Positions 18,457 through 26,651 of a stretch of DNA of 64,000 bases are shown piece after piece; the stretch's first letter is position 1; every line of letters begins with the position of its first letter. This DNA comes from Streptomyces sp. NBC_01216 (GTDB lineage: Bacteria > Actinomycetota > Actinomycetes > Streptomycetales > Streptomycetaceae). The notes under the pieces were generated by a model. The model was not told where the DNA came from, did not search any database, and worked only from the letters and a program-made list of their open reading frames with translations. Both the position numbers and the translations under genes were made by a program. The stretch is taken from contig NZ_CP108677.1 in the NCBI RefSeq assembly GCF_035994945.1, positions 496,001-560,000 on the forward strand, in the 5' to 3' direction.

Positions 18457-18653
18457 GGTGCCACTCCTGGCTGCTCGTTCACCGGGCGGTGCTCGGCGCT
18501 TCGCGTCGCCCGCTGATCGGATTGCGCTGACATGTGCGTTGCCCCTTCGGCACGGCGCACGAGGCCGGATGCGGACGGGGCGCGGCGAGCGGGAGGGGAC
18601 GGGGGCAGGGCGCCCGCGGCAGGGTTCCGTCCGTGTGTCCTGCCCCGCGTCTC

Positions 18654-18700
18654 AGAGCCTGTCGGGTGACGACCCGATCAGAGGCCACCCGACAGGCTCT
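18654..18700. repeat. Palindromic intergenic element, copy B (hairpin)
   Basis: Two perfect 15-nt arms, AGAGCCTGTCGGGTG and its complement, enclose a 17-nt loop. The right arm runs into the TGA of the SDR gene read from the opposite strand, so the reverse complement reads TGAGAGCCTG, as in copies A and D. It could terminate the SDR transcript. Confidence 0.65.
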
Positions 18701-20325
18701 CACCGTCCGGTCCCGGTCGGCGGGCGGGACCCGCCCTCCCCCGTCCGGTCGGCGCCGGCGGCGGTGGGTCCGGTCCACGCACCCGTGCCCGCCTCCGTCG
18801 CGGGCGCTTCGTCGCCGCCGGCCGCGGCCTCAGCGGCCTCGGCCGTCCGCGCGATGTTCCGTGCCATGCCTCCGAAGACCACGGTGTGGAAGGGCGAGAC
18901 GCTCCACCAGTACGCGTGGCCGGCCAGGCCGTGCGGATGGAACAGGGCGCGCTGCCGGTAACGGGTCCGTCCCCGGCCGTCGCGCTCCGCGTACATCTCC
19001 AGCCAGGCCAGGCCCGGAAGCCGCATCTCGGCACGCAGCCGTAGCAGCCGTCCGCGCTCGATCTCCTCGACCCGCCAGAAGTCGAGCGAGTCCCCGACCC
19101 TGAGGTGGGAGGCGTCCCGGCGGCCCCGGCGCAGTCCGACGCCGCCGACCAGGCGGTCGAGCCACCCCCGGACGGCCCAGGCGAGCGGGAAGGAGTACCA
19201 GCCGTTCTCGCCTCCTATGCCCTCGATGACCCGCCACAGCGCGCGCGGCGTCGCGTCGACGAAGCGCTCCCGCTCGTCGGCGTACAGGCTGCCGCCGGCC
19301 CAGTCGGGGTCGGTGGGCAGCGGGTCGCTCGGCGCTCCGGGCACCGCGGCGGAGGACCAGCGGGTGGTGACACGGGCCTCGCGGATCCGCTGGAGCGCGA
19401 GGGCGAGCGCCGTGTCGAACGAGAGGGGGGTGCCGGGCGGGTCGGGAACGTAGACGGCGATGTCGTGCTCGTCGCAGACGACCTCGTACCGCAGTGACTC
19501 CGCCAGCGGGCGCGCGATGGACCGCGGTACCGGGGTGACCAGGCCGATCCAGTGACTGGACAGGCGGGGGGTGAGGACCGGCACGGGGAAGATCAGCCGC
19601 CGGGGCAGCCCGGCGACGGACGCGTATCGGCGCATCATGTCGAGGTAGGTGAGGACGTCGGGGCCGCCGATGTCGAAGGAGCGGCTCACCTCGGGCGGCA
19701 TGCTCGCGCTGCCGACGAGGTAACGCAGCACGTCCCGCACACCGATGGGCTGGATCCGGGTCCGGACCCAGCTCGGGGTGACCATGACGGGCAGTCGCTC
19801 GGTGAGGTAGCGGAGCATCTCGAAGGAGGCCGAACCCGAACCGATGATCACGGCGGCGCGGAGCACGGTGGTCGGCACCCCGGAGTTCGCGAGGATCCGG
19901 CCGACCTCGGCGCGGGAGCGCAGGTGCGGCGAGAGTTCCCGCTCGGGGATGCCGCGCGGGGAGAGGCCGCCGAGATAGACGATGCGCCGGACACCGGCGG
20001 CCCTGGCCTGTTCGGCGAAGGTGTGCGCCGCCCGCCGGTCGGTGCGCTCGAAGTCGCCACCGCCGCCGAGGGCGTGCACCAGGTAGTAGGCGACGTCGAT
20101 GTCCCGGAGGGCGCGAGCCAGCGACTCGGCGTCGGTGACGTCCCCGCGGACGATCTCGGCCTCACCCGCCCAGGGATGGTCGCGCAGCTTGGCGGGGGTG
20201 CGTGCGAGGCAGCGGACCCGGTGACCCGCGGCGAGCAGTTCCGGGACGAGACGTCCGCCGATGTACCCGCTGGCCCCGGTGACCAGGCAGCGGAGGGGAG
20301 TCGGGGTGCTTTCCGCGTCGTTCAT
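18700..20325 (-). CDS. SDR-family NAD(P)-binding protein with DUF2867 domain
   Basis: The 541-residue protein has an atypical short-chain dehydrogenase domain (TGASGYIGGRL at about 17-27). The second half resembles DUF2867/SRPBCC-like proteins (region LYADERERFVDATPRALWRVIEG). The same two-domain protein is often found near photolyase and CFA-type genes in light- or singlet-oxygen-responsive loci, which matches its position here. The substrate is unknown. GGAG six bases before ATG 20325 supports the start. Confidence 0.85.
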   Translation of the reverse strand: MNDAESTPTPLRCLVTGASGYIGGRLVPELLAAGHRVRCLARTPAKLRDHPWAGEAEIVRGDVTDAESLARALRDIDVAYYLVHALGGGGDFERTDRRAAHTFAEQARAAGVRRIVYLGGLSPRGIPERELSPHLRSRAEVGRILANSGVPTTVLRAAVIIGSGSASFEMLRYLTERLPVMVTPSWVRTRIQPIGVRDVLRYLVGSASMPPEVSRSFDIGGPDVLTYLDMMRRYASVAGLPRRLIFPVPVLTPRLSSHWIGLVTPVPRSIARPLAESLRYEVVCDEHDIAVYVPDPPGTPLSFDTALALALQRIREARVTTRWSSAAVPGAPSDPLPTDPDWAGGSLYADERERFVDATPRALWRVIEGIGGENGWYSFPLAWAVRGWLDRLVGGVGLRRGRRDASHLRVGDSLDFWRVEEIERGRLLRLRAEMRLPGLAWLEMYAERDGRGRTRYRQRALFHPHGLAGHAYWWSVSPFHTVVFGGMARNIARTAEAAEAAAGGDEAPATEAGTGAWTGPTAAGADRTGEGGSRPPTGTGR

Positions 20326-20444
20326 GGGCAGCTCCGTTCCGAGGGCGGAGGTGACGGGGCGGGTACCCCGCCACGGTCGGTCGCGGGCGCCTCACCGGGC
20401 TCTTCCCGGCCAGGCGCCGCGGCGGATGCGCGGACCGGCTTCTA

Positions 20445-20457
20445 TAGGCTGGTCGTG
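20445..20457 (+). promoter_or_regulatory. Leaderless -10 for marR
   Basis: TAGGCT (20445-20450) fits TAnnnT and lies six bases before the GTG start at 20457, so the transcript probably begins at the start codon. No Shine-Dalgarno sequence is present. Confidence 0.5.
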
Positions 20458-20951
20458 TGGCCAGCACTGACGAACGAGAGACCGGCGGAGCCGGGTCCGA
20501 GGGCGAGCCGGGAGACCTGCAGCGTTTCGCCGTCGAGCTGCGGCGGACGAACGGGGAGATCAACCGGCTCGTCCACGGTTTCGCACTCGCGCAGGGACTG
20601 CATCCCACGGACGTCCAGGCCCTCTCGGTCGTCCTCGACAGCACGGAGCCGCTTACACCGGGCCGGCTGCGGGAGCGGCTCGGGCTGACGTCGGGCGCCG
20701 TCACCGCCTGTCTCGACCGGCTCGAGCGGGCCGGGCACATCCGGCGGTCGCGGGAGAGCGCCGACCGCCGGGTCGTCCATGTGCACTACGTGGAAGGCGC
20801 TCGGGCCGCCGCGCGCAGCTACTTCATGCCGCTGGCCCAGGCGACGGACCGGGCGCTGCACCGGTTCGACCGGGACGAGCTGGCCGTGGCCTTGCGATTC
20901 CTCGGCGCGCTGAACGAGGAACTCGGGGCGCTGACACCGCCGCGCCGCTGA
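20457..20951 (+). CDS. MarR-family transcriptional regulator
   Basis: The 164-residue protein has a winged helix at about residues 50-110 (GRLRERLGLTSGAVTACLDRLERAG) followed by the wing ESADRRVVHVHY, typical of MarR dimers that release DNA on binding small aromatic ligands. It lies upstream of and codirectional with an MMPL exporter whose promoter carries palindromic sites, so it may control that exporter. It is also divergent from the SDR gene and could regulate that promoter. The GTG start appears leaderless. Confidence 0.9.
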   Translation: MASTDERETGGAGSEGEPGDLQRFAVELRRTNGEINRLVHGFALAQGLHPTDVQALSVVLDSTEPLTPGRLRERLGLTSGAVTACLDRLERAGHIRRSRESADRRVVHVHYVEGARAAARSYFMPLAQATDRALHRFDRDELAVALRFLGALNEELGALTPPRR

Positions 20952-20982
20952 CCGCCGGTCCACCTCACTCCCCCGCATGAGT

Positions 20983-21016
20983 TGAGAGCCTGCCGGGTGG
21001 CCTTCGACCGACAGGC
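20983..21016. repeat. Palindromic intergenic element, copy C (partial)
   Basis: Begins TGAGAGCCTGCCGGGTGG, matching the other copies, with an imperfect hairpin (20988-20996 with 21008-21016, one mismatch). No right arm is found, so this looks like a single-ended or decayed copy. Confidence 0.55.
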
Positions 21017-21193
21017 GCCGAGGCGTCTCCCGCCTCCCCGCCTCCCCGCCTTCCCATCGCCTCCGGGCGATCCGTGCCCGCCGCCCGCATCCGCCTGTGC
21101 CGTCGGGGCGGAAGCGGCGCCGGACAGGGGCCGAGTTCCCCGGTTCGGCGGCGGGATCGTGGCACGATGCCGTGTCGTCAGGTCGCCGTGGTT

Positions 21194-21232
21194 CAATCTC
21201 TCTCAATCATTGAGATTGTTATTCCTTGAGAT
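21194..21232 (+). promoter_or_regulatory. Palindromic operator upstream of MMPL gene
   Basis: An AT-rich island in GC-rich surroundings holds nested inverted repeats: TCTCAAT-C-ATTGAGA (21201-21215) and CAATCTC...GAGATTG (21194-21200 with 21212-21218). There is also a direct repeat of TTGAGAT (21210 and 21226). The size and symmetry fit a MarR- or TetR-type dimer site overlapping the promoter. Confidence 0.6.
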
Positions 21233-21249
21233 ACATGCCTGGAGCTCCC

Positions 21250-23385
21250 ATGTCTACCGCCGCACGCTGGGCTCGACGCCTGTTGCCCCTCGCCCTGCTG
21301 ATCGTCTGGCTGGCCATCGGCGGCGGGCTCGGCCCATACGCCGGCAAGCTCGGCGAGGTCGCCACCAACGACCAGGCCGCCTTCCTGCCCCGCAGCGCCG
21401 AGTCCACCCAGGTGATCGAGGCGCAGCGGGCCTTCCGCCAGGACGAGACGCTGCCCGCGATCGTGGTCTGGACGGCGGACGACGACGCCCGGCTCGACGC
21501 CGCGCGGCAGGCCGCCGCCACCCGCGCGCTCGCCTCGCTCGACGGCCTGCCGGGGGTCGTCGGCACGCCGTCACCGGCGCTCCCCTCCGAGGACGGCCTG
21601 GCCCTGCGCGGCGTGGTCCAGCTCCGCACCGACCTCGGGGAGGAACTCGCCCCGACGCTCGACGCCATCGAGTCCGCCGCCGCGTCCGTGCCGGGCACGG
21701 AGGTGTGGCTGGCGGGACCGGCCGCCACCCGGGCGGACCTGTCGAACGCCTTCGCCGGCATCGACGGGCTCCTGCTCGCGGTGGCACTGACGACCGTGCT
21801 GCTGATCCTGCTGCTCGTGTACCGCAGCCTGCTGCTCCCGCTGGTCATCATCCTCGGCGCGGTGTTCTCCCTGGGACTGGCCTGCGCGATCGTCTACGTC
21901 CTGGCCGATCACGGGGTCGTCCGGGTGGACGGCCAGGTCCAGGGCATCCTGTCGATCCTGGTCATCGGCGCCGCCACCGACTACGCGCTGCTGCTGGCCG
22001 TCCGGTACCGGGAGGAGCTGGCGGCGAGCGACGGCGACCGCTACCCCGCGATGCGGTCGGCGCTGCGTCAATCGGTCGGCCCCATCACCGCCAGCGCCGC
22101 GACCGTGGCGCTCGGCCTGCTCGCCCTGCTGCTCAGCGACCTCACCAACAACCGCGCGCTCGGGCCGGTGGGCGCCATCGGCATCGTCTGCGCGGTGCTG
22201 AGCGCCCTCACCTTCCTGCCCGCGGTCCTGGTACTGCTCGGCCGGGCCGCCTACTGGCCCGCCAGGCCCCGGACGTCCGGGGCCGACCAGGGCGGCCAGG
22301 GAATCTGGCGGACCGTGGCGGCCCGGGTGGACCGCGCGCCGCGCAAGGTGTGGGCGGGCACCCTGGCCGTACTGCTGGCCTGCGCCGTGTTCGCCCCGGC
22401 CCTGGAGTCCAAGGGGGTCCCGCTGGACGAGATCTTCGTCGACGACGCGCCCTCCGTCGCCGCCCAGGAGACCCTCGGCCGCCACTTTCCCGGCGGGGCC
22501 GGGAACCCGGCCGTCGTGATCGCCGACGCGCCTTCGGCCGATCGGGTGATCGCCGCCGCCGAGGCGGTGCCCGGGGTCGACTCCGCCGCCGCCGTCACCG
22601 CCTCGGGCCGCCCTGGTGCCGGCGAGCCGCTGGTGGTGGACGGGCGGGTCAGGATCGACGTCACGCTCGAGGACGCCGCGGACAGCGTCCGGGCGGAGTC
22701 CGCCGTCGCCGCGCTGCGCGAGAGCGTGCACGCGGTGCCCGGAGCGGACGCCCTGGTCGGCGGCTACACCGCGCAGCGCTACGACACCCAGCGCACCGCC
22801 GAGCGCGACCGCATGCTGATCGTGCCGGTGGTGCTCGTCATCATCCTGGTGATCCTGGTCGGGCTGCTCAGGTCCCTGCTGCTGCCCGTCCTGCTGGTGG
22901 CGACGGTCGCGCTGAACTTCCTCGCCACGCTCGGCGTCGCGGCCCTCGTCTTCGAGCACGTCTTCGGCTTCACCGGCACCGACCCCTCGGTCCCCCTGTA
23001 CGGGTTCGTGTTCCTCGTCGCGCTCGGGGTGGACTACAACATCTTCCTGATGTCCCGGGTCCGCGAGGAGTCCCTGCGGCACGGCGTCCGCGAGGGCGTG
23101 CTACGCGGTCTGACCGCGACCGGTGGCGTGATCACCTCCGCCGGTGTCGTCCTGGCCGCCACCTTCGCGGCCCTGGGCGTCATCCCGCTGGCGTTCCTGG
23201 TGCAGATCGCGTTCATCGTCGCCTTCGGTGTTCTCCTGGACACTCTGGTGGTGCGCTCGTTGCTGGTACCGGCCCTGGTGCGGGACCTGGGCCGCGTCGT
23301 GTGGTGGCCCGGCTCCCTCAGCCGCGGCACGAAGGCCGGGACTCCCACGCCCGAGGCGGCGAGCGGCACGCGTCCCCCGGCGTGA
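21250..23385 (+). CDS. MMPL-family (RND superfamily) transporter
   Basis: The 711-residue membrane protein has two repeats of one helix, a large extracellular loop and five further helices. Residues such as GVDYNIFLMSRVREE and ATDYALLLAVRYREE mark the proton-relay helices of MMPL proteins. These export lipids or hydrophobic compounds using the proton gradient. ATG 21250 is chosen over TTG 21226 and ATG 21235 because GGAG lies five bases upstream. The substrate is unknown. The operator upstream points to inducible expression. Confidence 0.92.
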   Translation: MSTAARWARRLLPLALLIVWLAIGGGLGPYAGKLGEVATNDQAAFLPRSAESTQVIEAQRAFRQDETLPAIVVWTADDDARLDAARQAAATRALASLDGLPGVVGTPSPALPSEDGLALRGVVQLRTDLGEELAPTLDAIESAAASVPGTEVWLAGPAATRADLSNAFAGIDGLLLAVALTTVLLILLLVYRSLLLPLVIILGAVFSLGLACAIVYVLADHGVVRVDGQVQGILSILVIGAATDYALLLAVRYREELAASDGDRYPAMRSALRQSVGPITASAATVALGLLALLLSDLTNNRALGPVGAIGIVCAVLSALTFLPAVLVLLGRAAYWPARPRTSGADQGGQGIWRTVAARVDRAPRKVWAGTLAVLLACAVFAPALESKGVPLDEIFVDDAPSVAAQETLGRHFPGGAGNPAVVIADAPSADRVIAAAEAVPGVDSAAAVTASGRPGAGEPLVVDGRVRIDVTLEDAADSVRAESAVAALRESVHAVPGADALVGGYTAQRYDTQRTAERDRMLIVPVVLVIILVILVGLLRSLLLPVLLVATVALNFLATLGVAALVFEHVFGFTGTDPSVPLYGFVFLVALGVDYNIFLMSRVREESLRHGVREGVLRGLTATGGVITSAGVVLAATFAALGVIPLAFLVQIAFIVAFGVLLDTLVVRSLLVPALVRDLGRVVWWPGSLSRGTKAGTPTPEAASGTRPPA

Positions 23386-23399
23386 CACGCACGCCGTCG

Positions 23400-23433
23400 C
23401 CGCGTGGTCCCCGGAGTACGCGGGACCACGCGG
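23400..23433. terminator. Bidirectional hairpin terminator
   Basis: A perfect 12-bp stem (CCGCGTGGTCCC with its complement) and 10-nt loop sit between the convergent MMPL and fasciclin genes. Confidence 0.6.
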
Positions 23434-23473
23434 TGACACGGCGGAGGCGGCGCGCCCGGCGCCGGTCCGCGTG

Positions 23474-24115
23474 TTACTTCGGCATCAGGACCGTGTCGAC
23501 GATGTAGACCGTGGCGTTGGCCGTCGGAACGTTGCCGCAGACGACCTTGGAGGAGTCGTTGACGGTGTAGCTCTCACCGGAGCCGCTGGTGGTGATCTCC
23601 CCCTTCTCGAGGGTCTCGAAGGAGCCGTTCTCCAGCTGCTGCGGCGTCAGCTTCTCGCCCACCACGTGGTAGGTGAGGATCTTGGTGAGGGTCTCCTTGT
23701 CGGCGAGCACCTTGTCCAGGTCCGCCTTCGGGATCTTGGCGAAGGCGTCGTTCGTCGGCGCGAACACCGTGATGTTCTCGGCGGTGTTCAGGGTGTCCAC
23801 CAGACCGGCCTGCTTGACCGCGGCGACCAGCGTCGACAGCGCGGGGTTGTTCGACGCCGCGGTCGCCACCGGGTCCTTGGCCATGCCCTCGAAGCTTCCC
23901 GCGCCGTCCTCCGGTACGGAGGCGCAGGCGGGACCGAACGGACCGTCCATCGGAGTGTCGGACGACGCCGCGTCGGCCGACGTCGAAGCGACCGCCTCCG
24001 GCGCGGCGGCCTGCGAGGACGTGTCACCCGAGTCGGAGCACGCCGTGAGAGCGAGCGGCAGGACGACGGCGGCTGCGACGGCGACGGCGGCACGGCGGAA
24101 GATCTGGACGTTCAT
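23474..24115 (-). CDS. Fasciclin-domain lipoprotein (MPT70/MPT83-like)
   Basis: The 213-residue protein has a lipoprotein signal peptide (lipobox LTAC, Cys26) followed by an acidic Ser/Thr/Ala linker and one fasciclin (FAS1) domain at about residues 75-213, including TVFAPTNDAFAKIP and the YHVVGEKLT segment. It should be anchored outside the cell and act in adhesion or matrix contact. GAGGAG five bases before ATG 24115 fixes the start. It is divergent from sigK, and its promoter carries a SigK box, the same partnership as M. tuberculosis SigK with MPT83. Confidence 0.9.
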   Translation of the reverse strand: MNVQIFRRAAVAVAAAVVLPLALTACSDSGDTSSQAAAPEAVASTSADAASSDTPMDGPFGPACASVPEDGAGSFEGMAKDPVATAASNNPALSTLVAAVKQAGLVDTLNTAENITVFAPTNDAFAKIPKADLDKVLADKETLTKILTYHVVGEKLTPQQLENGSFETLEKGEITTSGSGESYTVNDSSKVVCGNVPTANATVYIVDTVLMPK

Positions 24116-24163
24116 GGTCACTCCTCAGTCATGGGGCCTCACCCATCGGCGAAGCACACCCCC

Positions 24164-24192
24164 AATTCGGCGCACACCCCGCGTCCGGATGG
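24164..24192 (-). promoter_or_regulatory. SigK-type promoter for the fasciclin gene
   Basis: On the minus strand CCATCC (24192-24187), a 16-bp spacer and CCGAATT (24170-24164) match the mycobacterial SigK consensus CCATCC/CCGAATC at all but the last base. The predicted transcript would start about 42 nt before the ATG. Confidence 0.7.
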
Positions 24193-24271
24193 GTCTGTCG
24201 CCCGAAAGAGTGGTGCGAACACGTGCGACCAGCCGGTTTCCCGCGTGCCGGGAAAAAGCGCGCCGTCCGGC

Positions 24272-24299
24272 CCATCCGGCTGCCCGTCGGCTCCGAATC
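24272..24299 (+). promoter_or_regulatory. SigK-type promoter for sigK-rskA (autoregulation)
   Basis: CCATCC (24272-24277), a 15-bp spacer and CCGAATC (24293-24299) match the SigK promoter consensus exactly, about 40 nt before the sigK GTG. This implies positive autoregulation once RskA is inactivated. Confidence 0.75.
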
Positions 24300-24337
24300 A
24301 GTCCCGTATCCGAGTAACTTCCTGGAGGATCTCCCCG

Positions 24338-24922
24338 GTGAGAGAGAACGTGCACATCGGCAGGGCGCCGTCCGCGGCTCCGGACCTGCCGGAGCTGATG
24401 GGACGCGTCGCCCGCGGCGACCAGCAGGCGTTCACGGCCGTCTTCGAGGCCGTGTCCGGACCCGTGCTGGGGCTCGTCCGCACGGTGCTGCGCGACCCGG
24501 CGCAGTCGGAGGAGGTCGCCCAGGAGGTGATGGTGGAGGTCTGGCGGACCGCCGCCCGCTACCAGCCCTCGAAGGGGACGGTCATGAACTGGGCCCTGAC
24601 CCTGGCGCACCGCCGCGCCGTCGACCGCGTCCGGTCCGAACAGGCGTCGTCCGACCGGCAGAAACGAGTGGCGCTCCTGGACCACACCACGGCCTTCGAC
24701 GAGGTGGTCGAGCAGGTGGAGACCAGACTGGAGCGTGAACAGGTACGGCGCTGCCTGCGCGGACTCACCGAGCTGCAGCGCCAGTCGGTGAACCTCGCCT
24801 ACTACCGCGGCCTGACCTACCGTGAGGTCGCCGAACTGCTGTCCCTGCCGCTCGGCACCGTCAAGACACGGCTGCGCGACGGCCTCATCCGGCTTCGTGA
24901 CTGCCTGGGGGTGGGCGCGTGA
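24338..24922 (+). CDS. sigK: ECF sigma factor SigK
   Basis: The 194-residue protein has region 2 with EEVAQEVMVEVWRTAARY and region 4 with LTYREVAELLSLPLGTVKTRLRDG. It is followed, with a 4-bp overlap, by a RskA-type anti-sigma gene and is divergent from a fasciclin lipoprotein gene, matching the SigK module. GTG 24338 is preferred because GGAGG lies nine bases upstream and the SigK box lies just before it. It directs RNA polymerase to CCATCC/CCGAATC-type promoters. Confidence 0.93.
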   Translation: MRENVHIGRAPSAAPDLPELMGRVARGDQQAFTAVFEAVSGPVLGLVRTVLRDPAQSEEVAQEVMVEVWRTAARYQPSKGTVMNWALTLAHRRAVDRVRSEQASSDRQKRVALLDHTTAFDEVVEQVETRLEREQVRRCLRGLTELQRQSVNLAYYRGLTYREVAELLSLPLGTVKTRLRDGLIRLRDCLGVGA

Positions 24923-25674
24923 ACACCATGGAGCATCCGCACACGCTGACCGGCGCCTACACACTCGACGCCCTCGACACGGAGGAGCGCGAGGCGGTCG
25001 AGCGCCATCTGACGGACTGCGCCTCGTGCGCCCAGGAGGTCCTGGAACTCTCCGAGACCGTCACCCGGCTCGGGCTCGCCGTCGCCGCGTCCCCGTCCGC
25101 CACGATGCGCGCCGAGGTGATGCGGCGGATCGCGACGGTGCGGCAGGAACCCCCGGCGACCGCGGCGGCCCGCTCGGCATCCGGACGGCGGCGGTTCGGC
25201 GGCCTGTCGCACTGGGCACTCGCCGCCTGCCTCGCGGGCGCCGTCGCCCTGGGCGGAGTGTCCGTGTGGCAGTACCAGCGGGCGGAGGACGCGCAGCGCG
25301 AGGTCCAGCGGGCGCGCGGCGCGAGCGACGCGGTCGCGGCGGTGCTGGCCGCGCCCGACGCCCGGGTGAGCACCACCGCGCTGGACGACGGCGCGGTCGG
25401 CACGGTGGTGGTCTCCGCCTCGCTGAACCAGGCCGTGTTCGCGGCCTCGGGCATGCCGGCGCCGCCCAGTGGCAAGGTCTACCAGCTGTGGTACGACGAC
25501 GCCGGAACGATGCGGTCGGCGGGTCTGATGGACGCGGACGCCCCGGCGGCGGCCCGGCTGCTGGCCGGACCGGTGAACCAGGCGTCGGGCATGGGCGTCA
25601 CCGTCGAACCGGCGGGCGGCTCACCGCAGCCCACCTCCGAGCCGGTGGCCCTGATCGCCTTCCCGTCCACCTGA
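24919..25674 (+). CDS. rskA: Anti-sigma-K factor RskA
   Basis: The 251-residue membrane protein has a zinc-binding anti-sigma domain with H30-x3-C34-x2-C37 at the N-terminus, one transmembrane helix at about 98-117, and an extracytoplasmic RskA domain ending the protein. It should sequester SigK at the membrane until proteolysis releases it. The gene overlaps sigK by 4 bp (GTGA), which favours equimolar synthesis. An alternative in-frame ATG lies at 24928. Confidence 0.92.
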   Translation: MNTMEHPHTLTGAYTLDALDTEEREAVERHLTDCASCAQEVLELSETVTRLGLAVAASPSATMRAEVMRRIATVRQEPPATAAARSASGRRRFGGLSHWALAACLAGAVALGGVSVWQYQRAEDAQREVQRARGASDAVAAVLAAPDARVSTTALDDGAVGTVVVSASLNQAVFAASGMPAPPSGKVYQLWYDDAGTMRSAGLMDADAPAAARLLAGPVNQASGMGVTVEPAGGSPQPTSEPVALIAFPST

Positions 25675-25736
25675 CCGGACGGGCGGCGCGAGGAAGGCCG
25701 GACGACCGCCGGCGTCCTTCGCGGGACGGGGCGACG

Positions 25737-26651
25737 TCACTTCGTGTCGTCGCCCCGTCCGACGTGCTCGCCCGGTGTGGCGAGTTCCGCGACGGCGTCG
25801 GCGCCGACGACCGCGCCCGTGGACTTCCTCGCCCGGCGCAGCCGCCGTTCGAGCCGGCCCGCGAAGGTGGTGAGAGCGAAGTTCAGGGCGACGAACACCA
25901 CCGCGACGACCGTGAAACTGGCGATGGTGTTCGCTCCGTAGTTCGCGCTCATCGGCCGGACCGAGGCCAGCAGCTCGGAGAACCCCAGCATCGCGCCGCC
26001 GAGCGCGGTGTCCTTGACGATCACGACGAGCTGGCTGACCAGCGCCGGCAGCATGGCGGTGACCGACTGCGGCAGCAACACGTACGTCATGGTCTGGCCC
26101 TTGCGCATGCCGATCGCCTTGGCGGCGTCGGTCTGGCCGCTCGGCAGCGCGAGGATGCCGGCCCGCACCACTTCGGCCAGAACGGACGCGTTGTAGAGGA
26201 CGAGGCCGGTGACGACCGCGTACAGGGGGCGGGTCTCGGGACTGATGTCGGTGAACTCCGCGTAGGCGGCGTTGGCGAAGAGCATCAGGATCAGGACCGG
26301 GATGGCCCGGAAGAACTCGACGACGGTGCCGGCCGCGCCGCGCACCCACGCGTGGTCGGAGAGCCGGGAGATACCGAGCAGCGCGCCGAGCGGCAGCGCG
26401 ATGACCATCGAGAGCGCCGCGGCGATCAGGGTGTTCTTCAGCGCGGGCAGCAGGAAGGTGGTCCAGGTCCGGGAATCCGTGAAGAACGGCGCCCACTTGG
26501 ACCAGGCGAGCTGGTTCTTGTCGGCGAGGCCCGCCACCACCCACCAGACGAGGACGGCGAGGCCCAGCAGGAAGACGACCGTGTAGAGGACGTTGCGCCG
26601 TCGGCCCCGCGGGCCGGGGACGTCGTACAGGACGGTGGGCGACTCCTTCAT
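25737..26651 (-). CDS. gluD: Amino-acid (glutamate-type) ABC transporter permease, second subunit
   Basis: The 304-residue polytopic membrane protein has the His/Glu/Gln permease signature VVEFFRAIPVLILMLF and an EAA-like loop (AKAIGMRKGQTMTYVLLPQS). It ends in a longer, charged cytoplasmic tail. ATG 26651 overlaps the first permease gene by 4 bp. With the ATPase, binding protein and partner permease it forms a gluABCD-type importer for an acidic or polar amino acid. Confidence 0.9.
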   Translation of the reverse strand: MKESPTVLYDVPGPRGRRRNVLYTVVFLLGLAVLVWWVVAGLADKNQLAWSKWAPFFTDSRTWTTFLLPALKNTLIAAALSMVIALPLGALLGISRLSDHAWVRGAAGTVVEFFRAIPVLILMLFANAAYAEFTDISPETRPLYAVVTGLVLYNASVLAEVVRAGILALPSGQTDAAKAIGMRKGQTMTYVLLPQSVTAMLPALVSQLVVIVKDTALGGAMLGFSELLASVRPMSANYGANTIASFTVVAVVFVALNFALTTFAGRLERRLRRARKSTGAVVGADAVAELATPGEHVGRGDDTK

